From Botrytis cinerea B05.10 (Eukaryota; Ascomycota; Leotiomycetes; Helotiales; Sclerotiniaceae): a DNA stretch of 64,000 bases. This document shows, one piece after another, positions 1-12,420 of the stretch (positions within the stretch are counted from its first letter, which is position 1; each line of letters opens with the position of its first letter). The notes beneath the pieces are model-generated. The model ran no database searches, was not told the origin of the DNA, and saw nothing but the letters and a program-made list of their open reading frames with translations. The translations under genes were made by a program, and so were the position numbers. Where the stretch lies: contig NC_037317.1 of assembly GCF_000143535.2 (NCBI RefSeq), positions 1,240,001-1,304,000 on the forward strand, in the 5' to 3' direction.

Positions 1-528
1 CTCTTCCAACAATAAGTGCATTCATGTTAGGAGCCGCACCGCAAATAGCACTGCCGACGATGAAGATGACGACAGAAACGACATGGGTCCACTTGACATT
101 GAAGGTGCCATATGCTTTACCACTAGCAATGAAGTTAGTTTTTGCTTAATCATATTACCCATAAGTAGTACTAACATAGTAAGGATCGTAGCGATAGAAC
201 CCAATGGGAAACCAGTACCCAACCAAGACAGCTTCGAAATATCACCATAGGTTCCAAGGACAGCAGATTGAATATCAGCAGCGATAGTGTTGTCCAAGCC
301 GTACAAGAAGGTAGCGACATAGAACCCTACACAAATGACAACCCATTTCCAACCAGTAACTGTCCTTACTTGTTCGAGCTCAGGCGGGGGACTGGTAGTT
401 ACTGGGCCCTTCTCTGAATCTGTTGTAAAGGCATCTTCTGATCGTTCAAGTCTCTGAGGCTTGTCATCTATGGACGGGGCTGAAGAGGATGGCGTGGAGG
501 GGGCAGCTGGTGCTGTAGCTGACGACAT
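1..528 (-). CDS. MFS drug/toxin efflux transporter (DHA14-like), 5' part only
   Basis: This is the N-terminal part of a major facilitator superfamily transporter of the fungal multidrug/toxin-efflux type, a plasma-membrane proton antiporter. Exon 1 is 528-176. It gives a Ser/Pro-rich cytoplasmic tail and then TM1 ([21 protein letters not shown]), which ends in the LDNTIAA signature of this family (usually LDxTIVA). A 53-nt intron (175-123; donor GTTAGT, branch CTAAC, acceptor TAG) leads to exon 2 (122 to the window edge), which restores the frame with [11 protein letters not shown] and the TM2-loop stretch [18 protein letters not shown], both typical of the family. The open frame runs further upstream to 846, but the ATG at 528 is preferred because family members begin shortly before the Ser-rich tail. 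The rest of the gene lies outside the window. Substrate cannot be inferred. Confidence 0.9.
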
Positions 529-1953
529 TGTAAAATCACAGCTTTCACGATATGTGGAAATGAAAGGTGTAGACAAGCTTGGGGAGATCGAGGGTGATGA
601 GGATAATGAAACATGGGAGTACGAAAACCTTATATCACTATATAGGTAGACTGTGGCATGACATGGCAAGGGTACTTCCAGCCTGTTTGAAATGTACAGA
701 ACCGAACGGCATGATTCCGTGCCAGATTTGAAAGCAAAAGGAGTACAAATGAGTTGAATCGGCCATAACGCCCAATAGCCCGAAGAATTTCGCGATTCTT
801 GTTGATGCTGATAGGGCCAGATGAAGTCTTGGAAGTGCACTTTCAAGGTACATTCCCAAGGGTTGGAGAATTAGGCGCGTTCTCTGCGCAACATTTGCAG
901 GAGATAATGTGACTTGATGGGGTTTCGGAGATGTTTGTCGGACTAAAATCTGACTAAAAATCGGAGTTAGGTGATATTGTAAGATTAATCACACAACTGA
1001 ACACCCAAAAGGGACCATGTTTGGCTGCATTCAATTGGATAAATGGAAGAATATTGAATATTCCGCGGAGTTGTCAGAGACGTCTTCTATGCAAAGAATG
1101 CATAGTCATTGCTTTTTCTGAGGCTATTCTCTTTATCCCCTTGAACCCCTTGATATTCCTGACTTCCTGACACCCTTGACACCCTGATCTCCACTTGGGT
1201 AATCAGGATTTGTTGTTCTGACATGGAAAATGAGGTGAGAGTAAGGTTAGAAAATTGATCGGTGTTTGTGGGGAAAGATCTCCGAAAGATTTAGACATGG
1301 CGCTAGCTATAATAGTGCTAGCATACCCGTGCAAGCTAACATCTGCCACATCAAGCCACCGGAGCGTCATGAAAAGCACGGAGTCCAACATGATAATAAC
1401 AACACATATTGTCATTAGCCGACCAATTTGTTATTCCATGGTCTCAGACCTATGGACCCGAGTTGGTTTTCATTCATAAAGAGTCCCTACCTAGGGGCTT
1501 CAGGAGTATAATGATCGCTTTTGCTATGGCACATGTGGTTAATCTTATTCTCACCGGAAAATAATCTGAAGAGTCGTGTCTGGTCTAGTATACTCATTCA
1601 CACGAATATTTTGAATCCAAACAGTTTATGTAATAGGATGAGTATCTACGGAGTAGTATCCGGAAAGTGATCTTCACTAGGACTAGGATCACATGCAAGT
1701 CATGCTTTGCTTTGCTTCATTCTTTGCCGCAGTTACTACGGGCTTCTCTTTGTCCACTGAGAATGCCATACGCGAAGGGGCATATTGTGAATCAGTAATC
1801 AATTCACGGTGCCTAAGGTGTTGATGAGTAAGTACTCTTTTACATTAGACAAAGTACAGTCTGGCAGCGAGGGGAATTGCTTCATCGTTTGCCCAGATAT
1901 CAAGAAAGCTCTATAGATTTGACACAATCCATGTTTCTCGAATATACTTCACA
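529..1953. other. Divergent intergenic region (MFS transporter / NmrA-like)
   Basis: There is no convincing coding sequence here. Short ORFs around 1203-1479 on both strands have no recognisable family and overlap each other. The region should hold the promoters of the minus-strand transporter and the plus-strand NmrA-like gene. I see no repeats beyond ordinary AT-rich sequence. Confidence 0.6.
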
Positions 1954-3152
1954 ATGTCAGATAAGAAGCTTGTAGTTGTTCTCGGAGCTACTGGTGCACA
2001 AGTGCATTTATTACTCTTACAAACTCCTTGAGTTCAGCGCACCATACTAACGATTCTGACTCAAGGGCGGCCCCACAACCCGTTATATCCTCAAGCGTCT
2101 TTCTGATACTTACCGAGTGCGGGCCGTAACCCGTGATCCTACAAAGCCATCCGCTCAAGCTCTATCCAAAAGTGGTGCCGAAGTTGTCTCTGCCGATTAT
2201 GATATTCCTGACTCCATCAAGGCTGCTCTATCCGGAGCCCATGCCATATTTGCTATCACTAACTTCTGGGAACAAACCTCACTTGAAACTGAGGTGGCTC
2301 AAGCCAAAACTATTAATCAGATTGCTTCCGAACTTCCTCACCTCGAACATTATATATTGAGTAGTCTGCCCGATGGAAGGACATTAGCTGGATGTCAATT
2401 TCAGAACATTTTACCATATAACGCTAAAGCACTGATCCGACATGATTTGGCTGAGAATTATCCGAGTCTGTGGAAAAAAACTACAGAGGTGTTTGTCGCG
2501 TTCTACTTTCAAAATTGGGTCAAATATTCAATGGTCTTAGGTCCGTACAAGGTGTGTTTATCATTTTTCTCGACTTTGAATTGAAGGGGTGGCTTACAAG
2601 AAGAATGACTAGGCACCAGATGGATCATTTGTGCTCTCAATGCCATATCCAGGTTATACTAGGGTTCCTTGCTCCGATGCCGAGGACACAGGAATGGCAA
2701 TTGGAGAAGTCTTGAGAGAAGGGAAGAGATTCTTTGGAAGACAGGTTGTGCTTTTTGAAGAACCCATCACGGAAGAGGAAAGACTGAAAATATGGGCTGA
2801 TGGTAAGTCTTTCTTGCGAGTTTCGTAGCCCTGGCATTTAACATTATTCACAGAACTCGGTATCAAAGCCCGATTCGAGCAAGTCTCCCCAGAGCAGCAT
2901 GCAAAACGACTATCGAGCTACGGACTTCCCGCAGATGTTGTCATTGCCAGCACAGAGCTCGTCGAGGCTTCACCGTACAAAGAATCGATGTTAATGAGTG
3001 GGAGACACGTACAGACAGAAGAGGTAAAGATTACGATTTATCTCAGAGACTTCTTACTAACACACGAGTAGTACCTCCCAGATGGTTACAAATTGGCTAC
3101 TTGGGTAGATTATGTTAGGAAAGAAGACTGGTCATCTTTGATAGGTGCATGA
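1954..3152 (+). CDS. NmrA-like family NAD(P)-binding protein
   Basis: Five exons (1954-2001, 2066-2551, 2613-2802, 2854-3023, 3072-3152) join in frame to a protein of about 324 aa. The N terminus has a Rossmann beta strand and the glycine motif GATGAQGG, which is split by intron 1. The middle carries conserved NmrA-like stretches (RAVTRDP, YILSSLPDGRTLAG, NILPYNAKA, FYFQNW), and a C-terminal segment GYKLATWVDYVRKEDW is typical of the family. Members are atypical short-chain dehydrogenases that bind NAD(P) and often act as redox-sensing regulators, like A. nidulans NmrA on the GATA factor AreA. Others are isoflavone-reductase-like enzymes. The catalytic YxxxK of true dehydrogenases is not evident, so a regulatory or sensor role is inferred. 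It is divergent from the MFS transporter; a functional link is possible but unproven. Confidence 0.93.
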
Positions 3153-3815
3153 ACTGCTTGGAGTTACATTCGTGTGTGGTGGGCAATGCAGCGGAAACCC
3201 CCTAATATGGTGATTGCAATTCAATGCTGTTTCTGCTTGTATGTGCTTCGCAAATCTATCTTTCGATCAGTAATCCAACCACAATAATAAATACACATCT
3301 CTGCCCAATCAGATTCCTTCATACATAATCCAGACACCAAATTTTGACATGCACATGGGCTTTCTAGGGTTAGGTTGGGATGAGTGAGATGGGTGTGTTG
3401 CAATGGAGGATGAAAAGGATTGGAAATTGTTTGATTTGTGAAATTTGACGCTGAGAGCAAGGGTGAGATTCGAAATTTAAAATCCAGTCTTATCCCAAAC
3501 ACATGTAGACTATCGCGCGTAGCTTAGTTGAGTTGAAAGCTTCAATAAAAGGCCTCTCTCTTCATACACATGCAAAAGTTTCACATGTATTGAGAGAAGG
3601 TAGTTGATTGGAGGAGTCATCTACGAAAATATACCCCATATCTATCTTCTGTTTATCACACGTACTAGAGACGTCCTGTCGATATCAAATGCATCCTGAA
3701 TGCTCAATCTCCACCACAAACTTATTCTTTGCACCCATTCATCTATCCACCAATCCAGTCAATTCCAGTCCTATCAACATCCTCTCCTTTTAACAAATCC
3801 CGCAATTCCAAATTC
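3153..3815. other. Convergent intergenic region
   Basis: This is the 3' flanking sequence of the NmrA-like gene (plus) and of the coiled-coil membrane protein (minus). Short ORFs occur (for example 3221-3502 minus) but have no family signature. I see no RNA gene or repeat. Confidence 0.55.
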
Positions 3816-4845
3816 CTAATACTTCAAAATGCCCTCCGCATCACAGAGTTCCTTCCACGATTTGCCCGCCCATTTATTCATCATGCCCGCGTTCGAGCGA
3901 TTAGTCGTCTCGTACAATAACTCGAGTCTCTCTTTCTTCAACACTCCCAAAAGTGCTCTATCAATCATCACACCTCTCTTCTCTAATCCCTCCAATTCCC
4001 TAATCTTCTCCCCTACTCTTCTTCTTGCTACATCAATTTCCCGCTCCCTCTTCTCTCCCTCCCTCTCCTCTCCCTCCTCAAGCCCATCCTCCGCACACCC
4101 AGCAATCCCCACCTCCACCCCCTCCATAACCCTCCTATTCCTCCTACTCTCCTCCAACAGCCGCTCCAACCTCTCCACCACATCATCCCACTGTTGCAAC
4201 TCCCTCTGCTCCTCCATTTCCCTTCTCTCCATCTCCTCAACACGTTCTTTAAAATCCATCGCGATTTCGTATCCACAAGCGAGTAGTGCATGGTGAGAGA
4301 GGATAAAGCCCATCCAGCGCCATGGAGCAGGAACGGCGTATTTGGCAATGATGTATGCGACGGGGATGGCGAAGAGGATATTGAAGAGAACTAAATGTAT
4401 ATATTAGCTTGAAACATTGGATCTCCAGACAGAATGACTTTTGTGATCCACAAAAAAAGTGAAATTGTAGTGAAAATGTGCAGTCAAAGTCAAATCAAAT
4501 CAAGAAAACAAACAAACAAAACCATAACCAAAAATAAAACATACCCAACCCAACACTAAGTCCCCATCTCTCCCAATCAAACCACGATTTCCCTTCCCGG
4601 TCAATTTCCTTTCCATCCATTTTCTTCTTCTCCATCTCCATCTCCATCTCCTCCCGATACATCCTCTCCCTCTCCTTCCTCCCCGCAACCTGTCGATCCC
4701 TAATCTCCCTCATAAAAATCACTTCCGAAAAATCATTCACCTCCCCTTCCCCCTCCGCCGCGCGGGTGCCTCCAGAAATCGTCTTTCTCCCCGTAACCGT
4801 CCTCGTATTCCTCGTCATCTCGGTATCCGCGTTCTTCAAGGGCAT
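3816..4845 (-). CDS. Unrecognised two-TM, coiled-coil membrane protein
   Basis: Two exons (4845-4545 and 4390-3816; 154-nt intron with GTATGT donor and TAG acceptor) give about 291 aa. I do not recognise the family. The first 85 residues are charged. Two hydrophobic segments follow: one formed across the splice junction (GLSVGLVLFNILFAIPVAYIIA) and one after PWRW (MGFILSHHALLACGYEIA). A long Glu/Arg-rich coiled coil covers roughly residues 145-250. The joining frame is supported because splicing turns two out-of-frame halves into one continuous hydrophobic helix. Such a design suits an organelle membrane anchor or scaffold, but that is only an inference. Start uncertainty: an overlapping upstream ORF in another frame begins at 4978, and the frame of the chosen start is closed by a stop just before 4875. 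Confidence 0.72.
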
Positions 4846-5968
4846 CCTTTTGAAGAGAACCCCAGATTCGGCCACTAGTGCTCAATTCGTAGTCCCTATG
4901 CTGTATCTCCTCTTCGTTTTCCGTCAAGTCGCAAGATTCACAATCGGCAGATTCAAGAAATGAATCCGCAGTAAACAATTCGATGCTGTGTTGATTGTGA
5001 TTTCGATATCGAAACCAAGGCCCCGTTTCTTCTCCGTTCTTTCTTTTCTTTCGACACCAAAACTATCAACAAGAGAAAATGACTTCCTCCAAAGCGACCA
5101 AATTTTTAAAAATCAGACACCTTGTAGGTTAGAAATCCAAATCCGTAAAAGCGTATTTCAATTTTCCTTCCTACCTCTCGCGCACAACGTCTTCTATTTA
5201 TAAAACGAAAGTTCCTCCTTTGGCGGAAGAATATGATCGAAGAAATCAGTAATCGAAGAAAGCAGCAACCTCTAGCTACCCACAGACGATTGACTGTTTG
5301 TTTGTTCGCCAATATTATAATGATGTATTATAATGTGTGTTGTGAGAATATCAAAGACGTCGGAAGATCGATCTAGATCTGTCTCCCACGACCTCGATTC
5401 TTTTTCAATGTATGAAACGAAACGAAGAAAATTAAAAGTTGAAGGACACTAGGTTGAAAAAACTGTTTGGTATGATATAAAGTTCAATTGACATAATCAA
5501 TTGGCTAACTTTTGAATGATTTCGATGATGGTTGTTGAATTGGAAGTGGTGCATTGAAATTTCGATTTTCTATATGATTTTCAATCTCCTGAGTCTTCGT
5601 GAGAACTACACTGGTAAGATACAAGCTATTGAAAAGTGAATATTAAAGAATAATAATGAAACAAGCATAAAAAAAAACTCTAAGTGAATGCTGAACTCAT
5701 ATCTAACATATAATTTCGCTATTCCCGTCTAATATCTATCTATAAAACAAATGAATATTAACTCCCGTCTCATCCACATGATATTGTGATAATTCTCCTC
5801 AAAAGTTCTATTTCCTGTCTCTCATACTAAGAAAATATGAATATAATACAAGGAGGAAACAAAATTGGAGTCTTTCTGATAGCATCGCACATCGCTCCGT
5901 CCCTTGTTCAGCTCATCGCTTTTCCTGTCAGTTACCAAAGGGGAACTTCAAAGCAAAAATACAACTCA
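4846..5968. other. Intergenic region between the coiled-coil gene and the RhoGAP gene
   Basis: It holds the promoter and leader of the minus-strand gene starting at 4845, including an 81-codon upstream ORF at 4978-4733 that overlaps the main start in another frame. It also holds the 3' flank of the RhoGAP gene. The part from about 5450 to 5830 is AT-rich with no coding signal. Confidence 0.5.
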
Positions 5969-8900
5969 TCAATCCTCCCAACTTTTAAGACCATCTATAA
6001 TGGAAAGTGTCTGGTTTGCCCAATCATTATGTATAACTCCATCCGGGTTGATATCCATACAAATTTCACTTCCATCCTCGTATCTTCCGCTCCTCTCTCT
6101 AACAACGGTACCATTGCTCCCAGTGCTATCCTCCGAACTCATCGTACCAGTCATCCTCCGTCTCAAAATTAGTCTCCTCGTACCGCCATCAACACTGTAT
6201 CCCCTTCCTTGTGAGACAATGTCACCCTCAGCTTGAACATTCTTAGCCTGATAGATGAGTCCTCGTTGCTCTTCCATCCTTGAAGTATTCCTAGCCTTAA
6301 CAATGTCCATCAGCTCTAACTTTCTCTCGGCTCCTTCAGCCCTTCTTCGCCACATCTCTACCTCCTCTCTCGATTCTCTCAATTGTTCCGCCAATCCAAT
6401 ATGCTCAGTATCAGAGCTGGATCTAATTTCAAATCGTCGTTGCAATTGTCGTACTTGTTCAGTTTTCTCATACACCTGTTGTTGGAGACTGCGTATTTGC
6501 GAGTGTAAGACCGTGTTACTACCAATCAAAGTATTCTTCGAAAGCGTTATATCGTGAGCAAGTTGTGATTGCGATTGTAGAAAACTATGGGCGGCTTCAA
6601 ACTCTGATGATGTTAAAGACAAAATGTCAGAATTACCAATACTACTATATGCGCCATCCATCCCAGCTTTTCTAATCAGCATAGGTGGTTGTTGTCCCAC
6701 TGGCTTCAATGGAACGGTGAGAGAATTGGCAGTAGAAAGCGGACGTTTCAATGAAGCTACAGAGTCTTCGTGAGAATTCTCAGTTATAACTTGTGGTGGG
6801 ATAGGGTCTGGTACGAAGTCTCTCAAGACTCTTTTTGGGGCTGGCATTTTGGTGGGCAATGAATGTTCTTGAGCTTGCTGAAAGCGCTGAGCTAAGCCCG
6901 TATTACGGAAAGAACGAATGGATTTTCCGGATTTAAAAGACGCGATTGACCTTGTTGGAGATGGTGGCGGATTGATAGTATAAGGCGAAACAACACCCTC
7001 ACCTCTTCGGTTGTCGACTGATGCTGTAGATACTGGAATAGTAGATTTGGCTGGAGATGGTGACGATAGAGGAGGAGGTGTTGCCTTCACAATATCGAAT
7101 TTCTCTGCCATGGCCCTAACACTGACCTTCTTGGGTGTTCGAGTGGGTTCGGGAGTGGGAATCTTTCGTGAGTGAGGTTCCGTGTGATGCTCTGTGACTG
7201 GCCTAGAAAGTTCGCTCTTTTGGTTATCTTCGGCTGGTTTTGATGATCGGCTGTCAGACTTCCGCTTTCGAAACATTTCTCTGATCGAAGCTACTTTTGA
7301 CAAGGTAGCAGGTGAAGCAGTTTCATGAGCAGGTCTTCCTTTAGCTTGTGTAACTTTAGGCTCCACCAATGTTGTAATGACAGGTGCAGCAGAATCAGAC
7401 TTTCGCGAAAGATTACTCTTACTGTCAGATCGGTCATCGTGCCCATGAATCTTGGCGGATTTTGGTGTATCAGAAACATTATGGCGAGATGGTTGGGGAC
7501 GTAAAAATTTTGGTGTGCTAGGTTTCTCCAATTCTATTTTCTCGTGAAAATCCATACCTGAATCATGTTTTGTTGGGTTATCAGGTTTCTCGGTAGACTT
7601 TACCGACTTCATCGATATACCAGGCGATTCCAGAACCTGCCCCAGCACAGCCAAGGATGCTAGGTCATCCTCATGTGAGACCCGAGAAAGAGGATCGATA
7701 GGACTATTTCCCTTGGAGTAATCAGAGCCTGTAAAGCCTTTACGTCTTCGAGAATCTTTGTCATCCTGGACATGCGATGTGCTTGGCGCAAACTTGATGT
7801 GATTTTCTCTGTTGGATGGGGTGTTACGATAACTTGACGCAGGGACCTGCATATCTTTTTTGTTGTTATCGTGTAAGTGAGAGGATGAGCTAGTCGTTTT
7901 TGTCATCTTCGAACGCGCGTCTGGTGATAGTGAGCTTGATTGTGCGTCCAATGTCTTATTATGTCCCAATTCCTTGAGATCTATGACAGGTAACAGATCC
8001 TCAGCTTCAATAGACTCGCTCTCGAGCCTTCGAAAAATGCCTTTGACACGAAGTTCAGTAGTATGTTCCACGGCCGGACTCTTTAGATTATTCTCTTTTC
8101 CAATTCTGATAGATGAGGGCGGCTCAATACTTTTTGGGGTTTGCTTGAGACTCAGATTACTATCTTCAAAATCATTCTCATCGGGATGCTCCTTTACCAG
8201 AGCTGTGGAAAGAGCACTTGAAGATTTTGCATTCTTAAGAACTTCTCCTGCTGATAATCTTCGGCGCGATCGTTGTTTTGTGACTGATATGGCATCAAAC
8301 TGCAATGGGTTCGTATAGTCATCAAGTGCCTGCTGTCCTGTGGCCTGCTGGTCAGTAGTATCTCCGCTACTATGCCTTGGACACGAACGAGGTGAGGGTC
8401 TGCGCTGTGGTGGCGTTGGAGATTGACTCCTGTCAACATTCTTGTTGGGTTTGTCATATGTCCAGTCGGGAGGCTTCCGTAAAGAGAAGGATTCTGACAT
8501 CGAAGGACGTAAAACAGGTGGTTTTCTTCCCCGAATGCCCGTAATTTTGCATCCCTCAACAGCTGTGAGGGCTTCTAAATTCTTCATATGGCGAACTACA
8601 TCACGCCAATGAGTAATGAGCATTTCCGTAATTTCGCCGGCAACTTTGATTTTGTCAACTAAATTATTGAAAGTGACACCTTCTTCTGCACTTTTATGTT
8701 TTTTCCTTTCCTTCTTAGTCTTTGGTGGACTCAGAGGAGTGAGGACCAGACTACCGTGGCCATTGGCCAAGCGAATATTGTAGTTGTCCATTAGATCGCC
8801 CACAAGTAGGGGACCAAAAACAATCCCCAGTGGTTTATAGCCCATAAGATCTGAAGTAGGAAGAGGCCTGCCCCGATCGTCTTCCCTTCGCGCTGTCTCT

Positions 8901-10178
8901 GCTGCACGACCAACCATGCAGAGTAATCCCAGGACTGCACAGATAAGTTCCCGCCTATATGCTGACCTTAAGGTCGAGATAGACAAAGCAATAAGTCTCG
9001 CTCGAACCTTACTATGCTTAGTTCGTGTCATCTCTGGATCACCCCTAAGGCGTGTTTGGATAGAGACGAGGGCGTCGAATAATGGAAGTGACCCCAAAAT
9101 ACCACCAGGGATACCAGAGAGAAATCTCTTGAATGCAGATGCAACGTCATGCACATCACAGTCAATATGGTCTGGTAAAGTCGGACATCTTACTGTTCCG
9201 GCAATATGTCCTTCGTCTCCTTTCGAACAATAATGTTCATAAATGAGGCCGATTGTGTGTTGAGATCCTGGTACACGAAATACGCCACGGGAGGTAGGAG
9301 CTGCACATCAATTAGCACACGAGAAACAGTAAAGCTGAATGTAATTTCTAATATACCATGCTGTATCAAATATTGAGCTGTAGCACGAATACAAGTAGGT
9401 AAAGTTAAGCTGCTCGCAGCATATTCGGCTGGAAGGTACAACAGACTTGATCCGCACAAACGAACAAGTTCGACCAGATCTCTATCCTTGAGTGAGTCTC
9501 TTCTGACTTTCAGCCGTAACGAATCGCTAATGCTTCGCATTTTCTTGAGATCTCGTCGTTCTGCTTTCTTAGATTTAACAACTGGCGTCTGAGATGAGGA
9601 TGTCCGCCTGAAGAGCTTTCTGGATAGCCAGTTACCATGTTTATCGGGTCCGTCTTCGATACACTGATTCTACAAGTAAGCACTTGAGATCATCGGACGT
9701 AATGGCCAACTTACAGGAACATCCTCGTACTCACTGGGAATAAATTTCCGTACGCCATGCTATGGGCCATCAGCTATCTTCAACATGCTAAAACGATCTA
9801 CTTGCATACCTTATCCGCCAATCGATTGAATTCTTCTATAAAATGTGTGCGATCATCCAAGTCGTCGTTTTCAGACTCGCCCCCTGCACTTGAGGAAGTC
9901 CAGGTATTACTGCTACAAAGGCCGCGTCGAATCCTTGGTTGATGCACTATGTCTGAAGGCTCGCCGGCGATCGAAGGGCCATCTCCTGGTGAAGCTAACG
10001 AAATATTTGGATCCGATGGAAATGCTCTAATGGATGCTCTTCTGATAGGGATTACTTGACCTCGTAGTAAGTTTTGGGCGATACTAGAATCATCTGCGAA
10101 TAAGGTTGCGATATCTTGCTGTCGTCTGAGGGATAGGGTAGCTGATGATGCTCGAGAATTGAGACGATTAGGTCGCAT
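5969..10178 (-). CDS. RhoGAP domain protein, large, with disordered middle and C-terminal coiled coil
   Basis: Four exons (10178-9810, 9759-9715, 9669-9357, 9300-5969) join to about 1352 aa. A RhoGAP domain lies roughly at residues 215-420. It includes GVFRVPGS with the catalytic arginine finger (FRVPG, about residue 251), GDEGHIAGTVRCPTLP, the helix VASAFKRFLSGIPGGIL, and IVFGPLLVGDLMDNYNI. The middle 700 residues are Ser/Pro/Lys-rich and look disordered, with many SP/TP and SxR sites. Residues of about 1180-1290 form a coiled coil (for example LQQQVYEKTEQVRQLQRR). The protein should stimulate GTP hydrolysis by Rho-type GTPases that control actin and wall growth. Which Rho is the target cannot be told. 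Exon 2 is only 45 nt (15 codons). No LIM, PH or BAR domain was seen, which argues against Lrg1 and Rgd-type relatives. Confidence 0.9.
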
Positions 10179-11038
10179 CTTGACTGTCTAGATGATTCCT
10201 AGACAATCAACAATCAACAATTGTCGCTTGTCATTTGTATAAAAAGAAGGCTCTTCGGGAAACATTCTTGAGGTTTCGATAAAAATTGCAGATTTGACTT
10301 TCAGGAAGATTGTTCTCGCACAAGGAAAACCACTTACTAGGCAGGTGCAATTCTCTATCATCAACAAAAGAAGAAACCGCGACTTACAAATTACTTGGTA
10401 GCCAACTTGGGTGAGGACCCCAACGAGGAACTGCAGGATGTCCAGTTTTCGAAGTGCGATTCAACAAAAACTTTTGATTCTTAAATGTATTCGAAGGATT
10501 GATATAGCCCGAAAGACTGGATTCCGTTGGAAGATTATAACTAACTGAAAGGGCAAACCTATTCGGACGATCAAAGAATTCTTAGAGATCACTACCTGTA
10601 TAGCATCTCAGACATTCATAGCTCACATCTGGTCTACTAGTCCAGATTATTGAATACCTACTCGGAGAACCATTATACAAGCTCGATCAAAGTCGATCCA
10701 GCCTTCTGAATGTTGAATCCATAAAAGAATCATCCCAACTTGGCAGTATTTTGAAATGCACAGTGTTCCATCAAAAGATTATAAAAAGGATAAATTTCCT
10801 GAATCGTAAGTACTTTACTGCCCATCATCCATAAAATATTCACAAGCCATTCCCCAAACTTGCCATGTTACCCCTAGTCCGCAGCCGATAAAATGGTATT
10901 AACGAATATGAATCAATCGCCCAATCACATCTATTTGTGGCCATTTTATGACCAGTGAGATCAGGTTTGTGCCTGTACGCCAAATCGCTATGCAACGCCC
11001 ATCCGTCCCCGTAGTATCATTGCCAATATCGAACAGGC
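10179..11038. other. Intergenic region upstream of the RhoGAP gene and downstream of SNF4
   Basis: It contains the SNF4 3' flank and the promoter and leader of the RhoGAP gene, both on the minus strand. No ORF of note, repeat or RNA gene is visible. Confidence 0.55.
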
Positions 11039-12420
11039 TTAATCGTCGTCTTCTCCGTGTAGGAGTACATACTGTAGAATATCGGATAAAGAGATCACTC
11101 CCTTCAAATGTTGCTCTTCATCTATAACCACCAATCGATGCACTCTAGATTTTCGAATCGTGTCAAAGATCGAATTTAATCTGTCTTCTTCGCTGCATGT
11201 ATAAATCCCTGCAAAATCTTCTGCTCTATTCGCCAGAGCCTCTCCCACGGTCAAAGTCAAACCATCATATACTCCACCTTTGATGATTGTGATTACATCA
11301 ACAGCCTCGAAAAGGTTAAGGACTCGTGAATCTTTATCAACAATGGGAACACTCGAAATGCTATGTTTGACCATCATGTGTATTACGTCGATCACCGGGG
11401 TGTCCATATTTGCGGTTTGTAAGTCGCCATATGTTCCCAGCTTGAGTTCCAAAACGCTTTTCTTCAGATATTCCGTCTCATCGACGTTGACACTAATAAA
11501 TTTTAGAATGCGGTATTGTGTGATCACACTAACTACCATCTCTTTTCCGGTTTCGTCATCGACATCAACCAGCGGAATACGGCGGGCGCGGGTTTGTAGC
11601 ATTTGTCGACAGGCGTCATAAAGAGGTCTTGCAGGGTGTACCGATACTGTCTCCAAAGGCAGTACGCCAATTGCCTTTTCAATATCTGTGATTCATTCAG
11701 CCTAACGCTCAACCAACCCTAGTCGTAAACTCTACCTCTTAAACTGCTCAACTTGAATTGGTCTATTTGATTGAGAGCTTCTGGATTCTGCCAATAGTAT
11801 TGGATGACGTTTATGTAGTCCGAAGTCGTAAGAAGGCCAGCAAAAGTTGAGGTGTGCGAATCCCATAGCGGGGCTGAAACGATACCTATAGAGTTCAGAG
11901 ATCAGCAACGAGATGTGACCTGACATGGCCTGGATTATTGTATACCATTTTGTAGGAGAATAGTCAAGCTCTTCTTGACAAGTAAATCGGTATTTAGAAT
12001 AATAAGTCGAAAGGAAAGAGGTAGAACGTCGTAACTTGTACGGCGCTTGAGGAAATCTCGAATCGATTTCTGTTGAATTAAGTATGTCAGCTCTGTGTGC
12101 GACTCGACGTGCAAAAACCCCACGAGTATCCTATAGATGACTGTATATAGCCATTCTGATGGAACAAGCGATAACGGGAATCATCTTACCAGACCCTTTT
12201 GCTGGTCCTTGTCGAGCGCGCTCATCGGCTTTTCCGGCGGCGTTTCCTCCAGCGGCTTTTCTTGCTGCATCTCGGCGACCTTCACTCTTGGGAGGAGGAA
12301 TGTTGAAGGTTGAGCTATGCGCGACTCGTGATCATGTCTAGCGACAATCGGTGGTTGTGATGTGAAGGTGTCTGCGGGATTGGGCGCCGCTGGCTGCATC
12401 TCTTCTGCCATATTAGACAT
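11039..12420 (-). CDS. SNF4: Snf4, gamma (AMP/ADP-sensing) subunit of the Snf1/AMPK complex
   Basis: Four exons (12420-12190, 12069-11946, 11885-11736, 11685-11039) give about 383 aa. After a disordered Pro/Glu/Ala-rich N terminus of about 70 residues the protein follows Snf4 closely, with four CBS repeats: [51 protein letters not shown]; then [45 protein letters not shown]; then a third ([41 protein letters not shown]) and a fourth ([27 protein letters not shown]). Snf4 binds adenine nucleotides and keeps the Snf1 kinase active when glucose is low, in cytoplasm and nucleus. All splice joins keep the CBS alignment intact. The extended N terminus is longer than in yeast Snf4 (322 aa), which is usual for filamentous fungi. 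Confidence 0.97.

Noticed and set aside
528..846. Upstream extension of the MFS transporter to an ATG at 846
   Set aside because: The added 106 residues are low-quality sequence unlike the family; the ATG at 528 places the tail and TM1 as expected.
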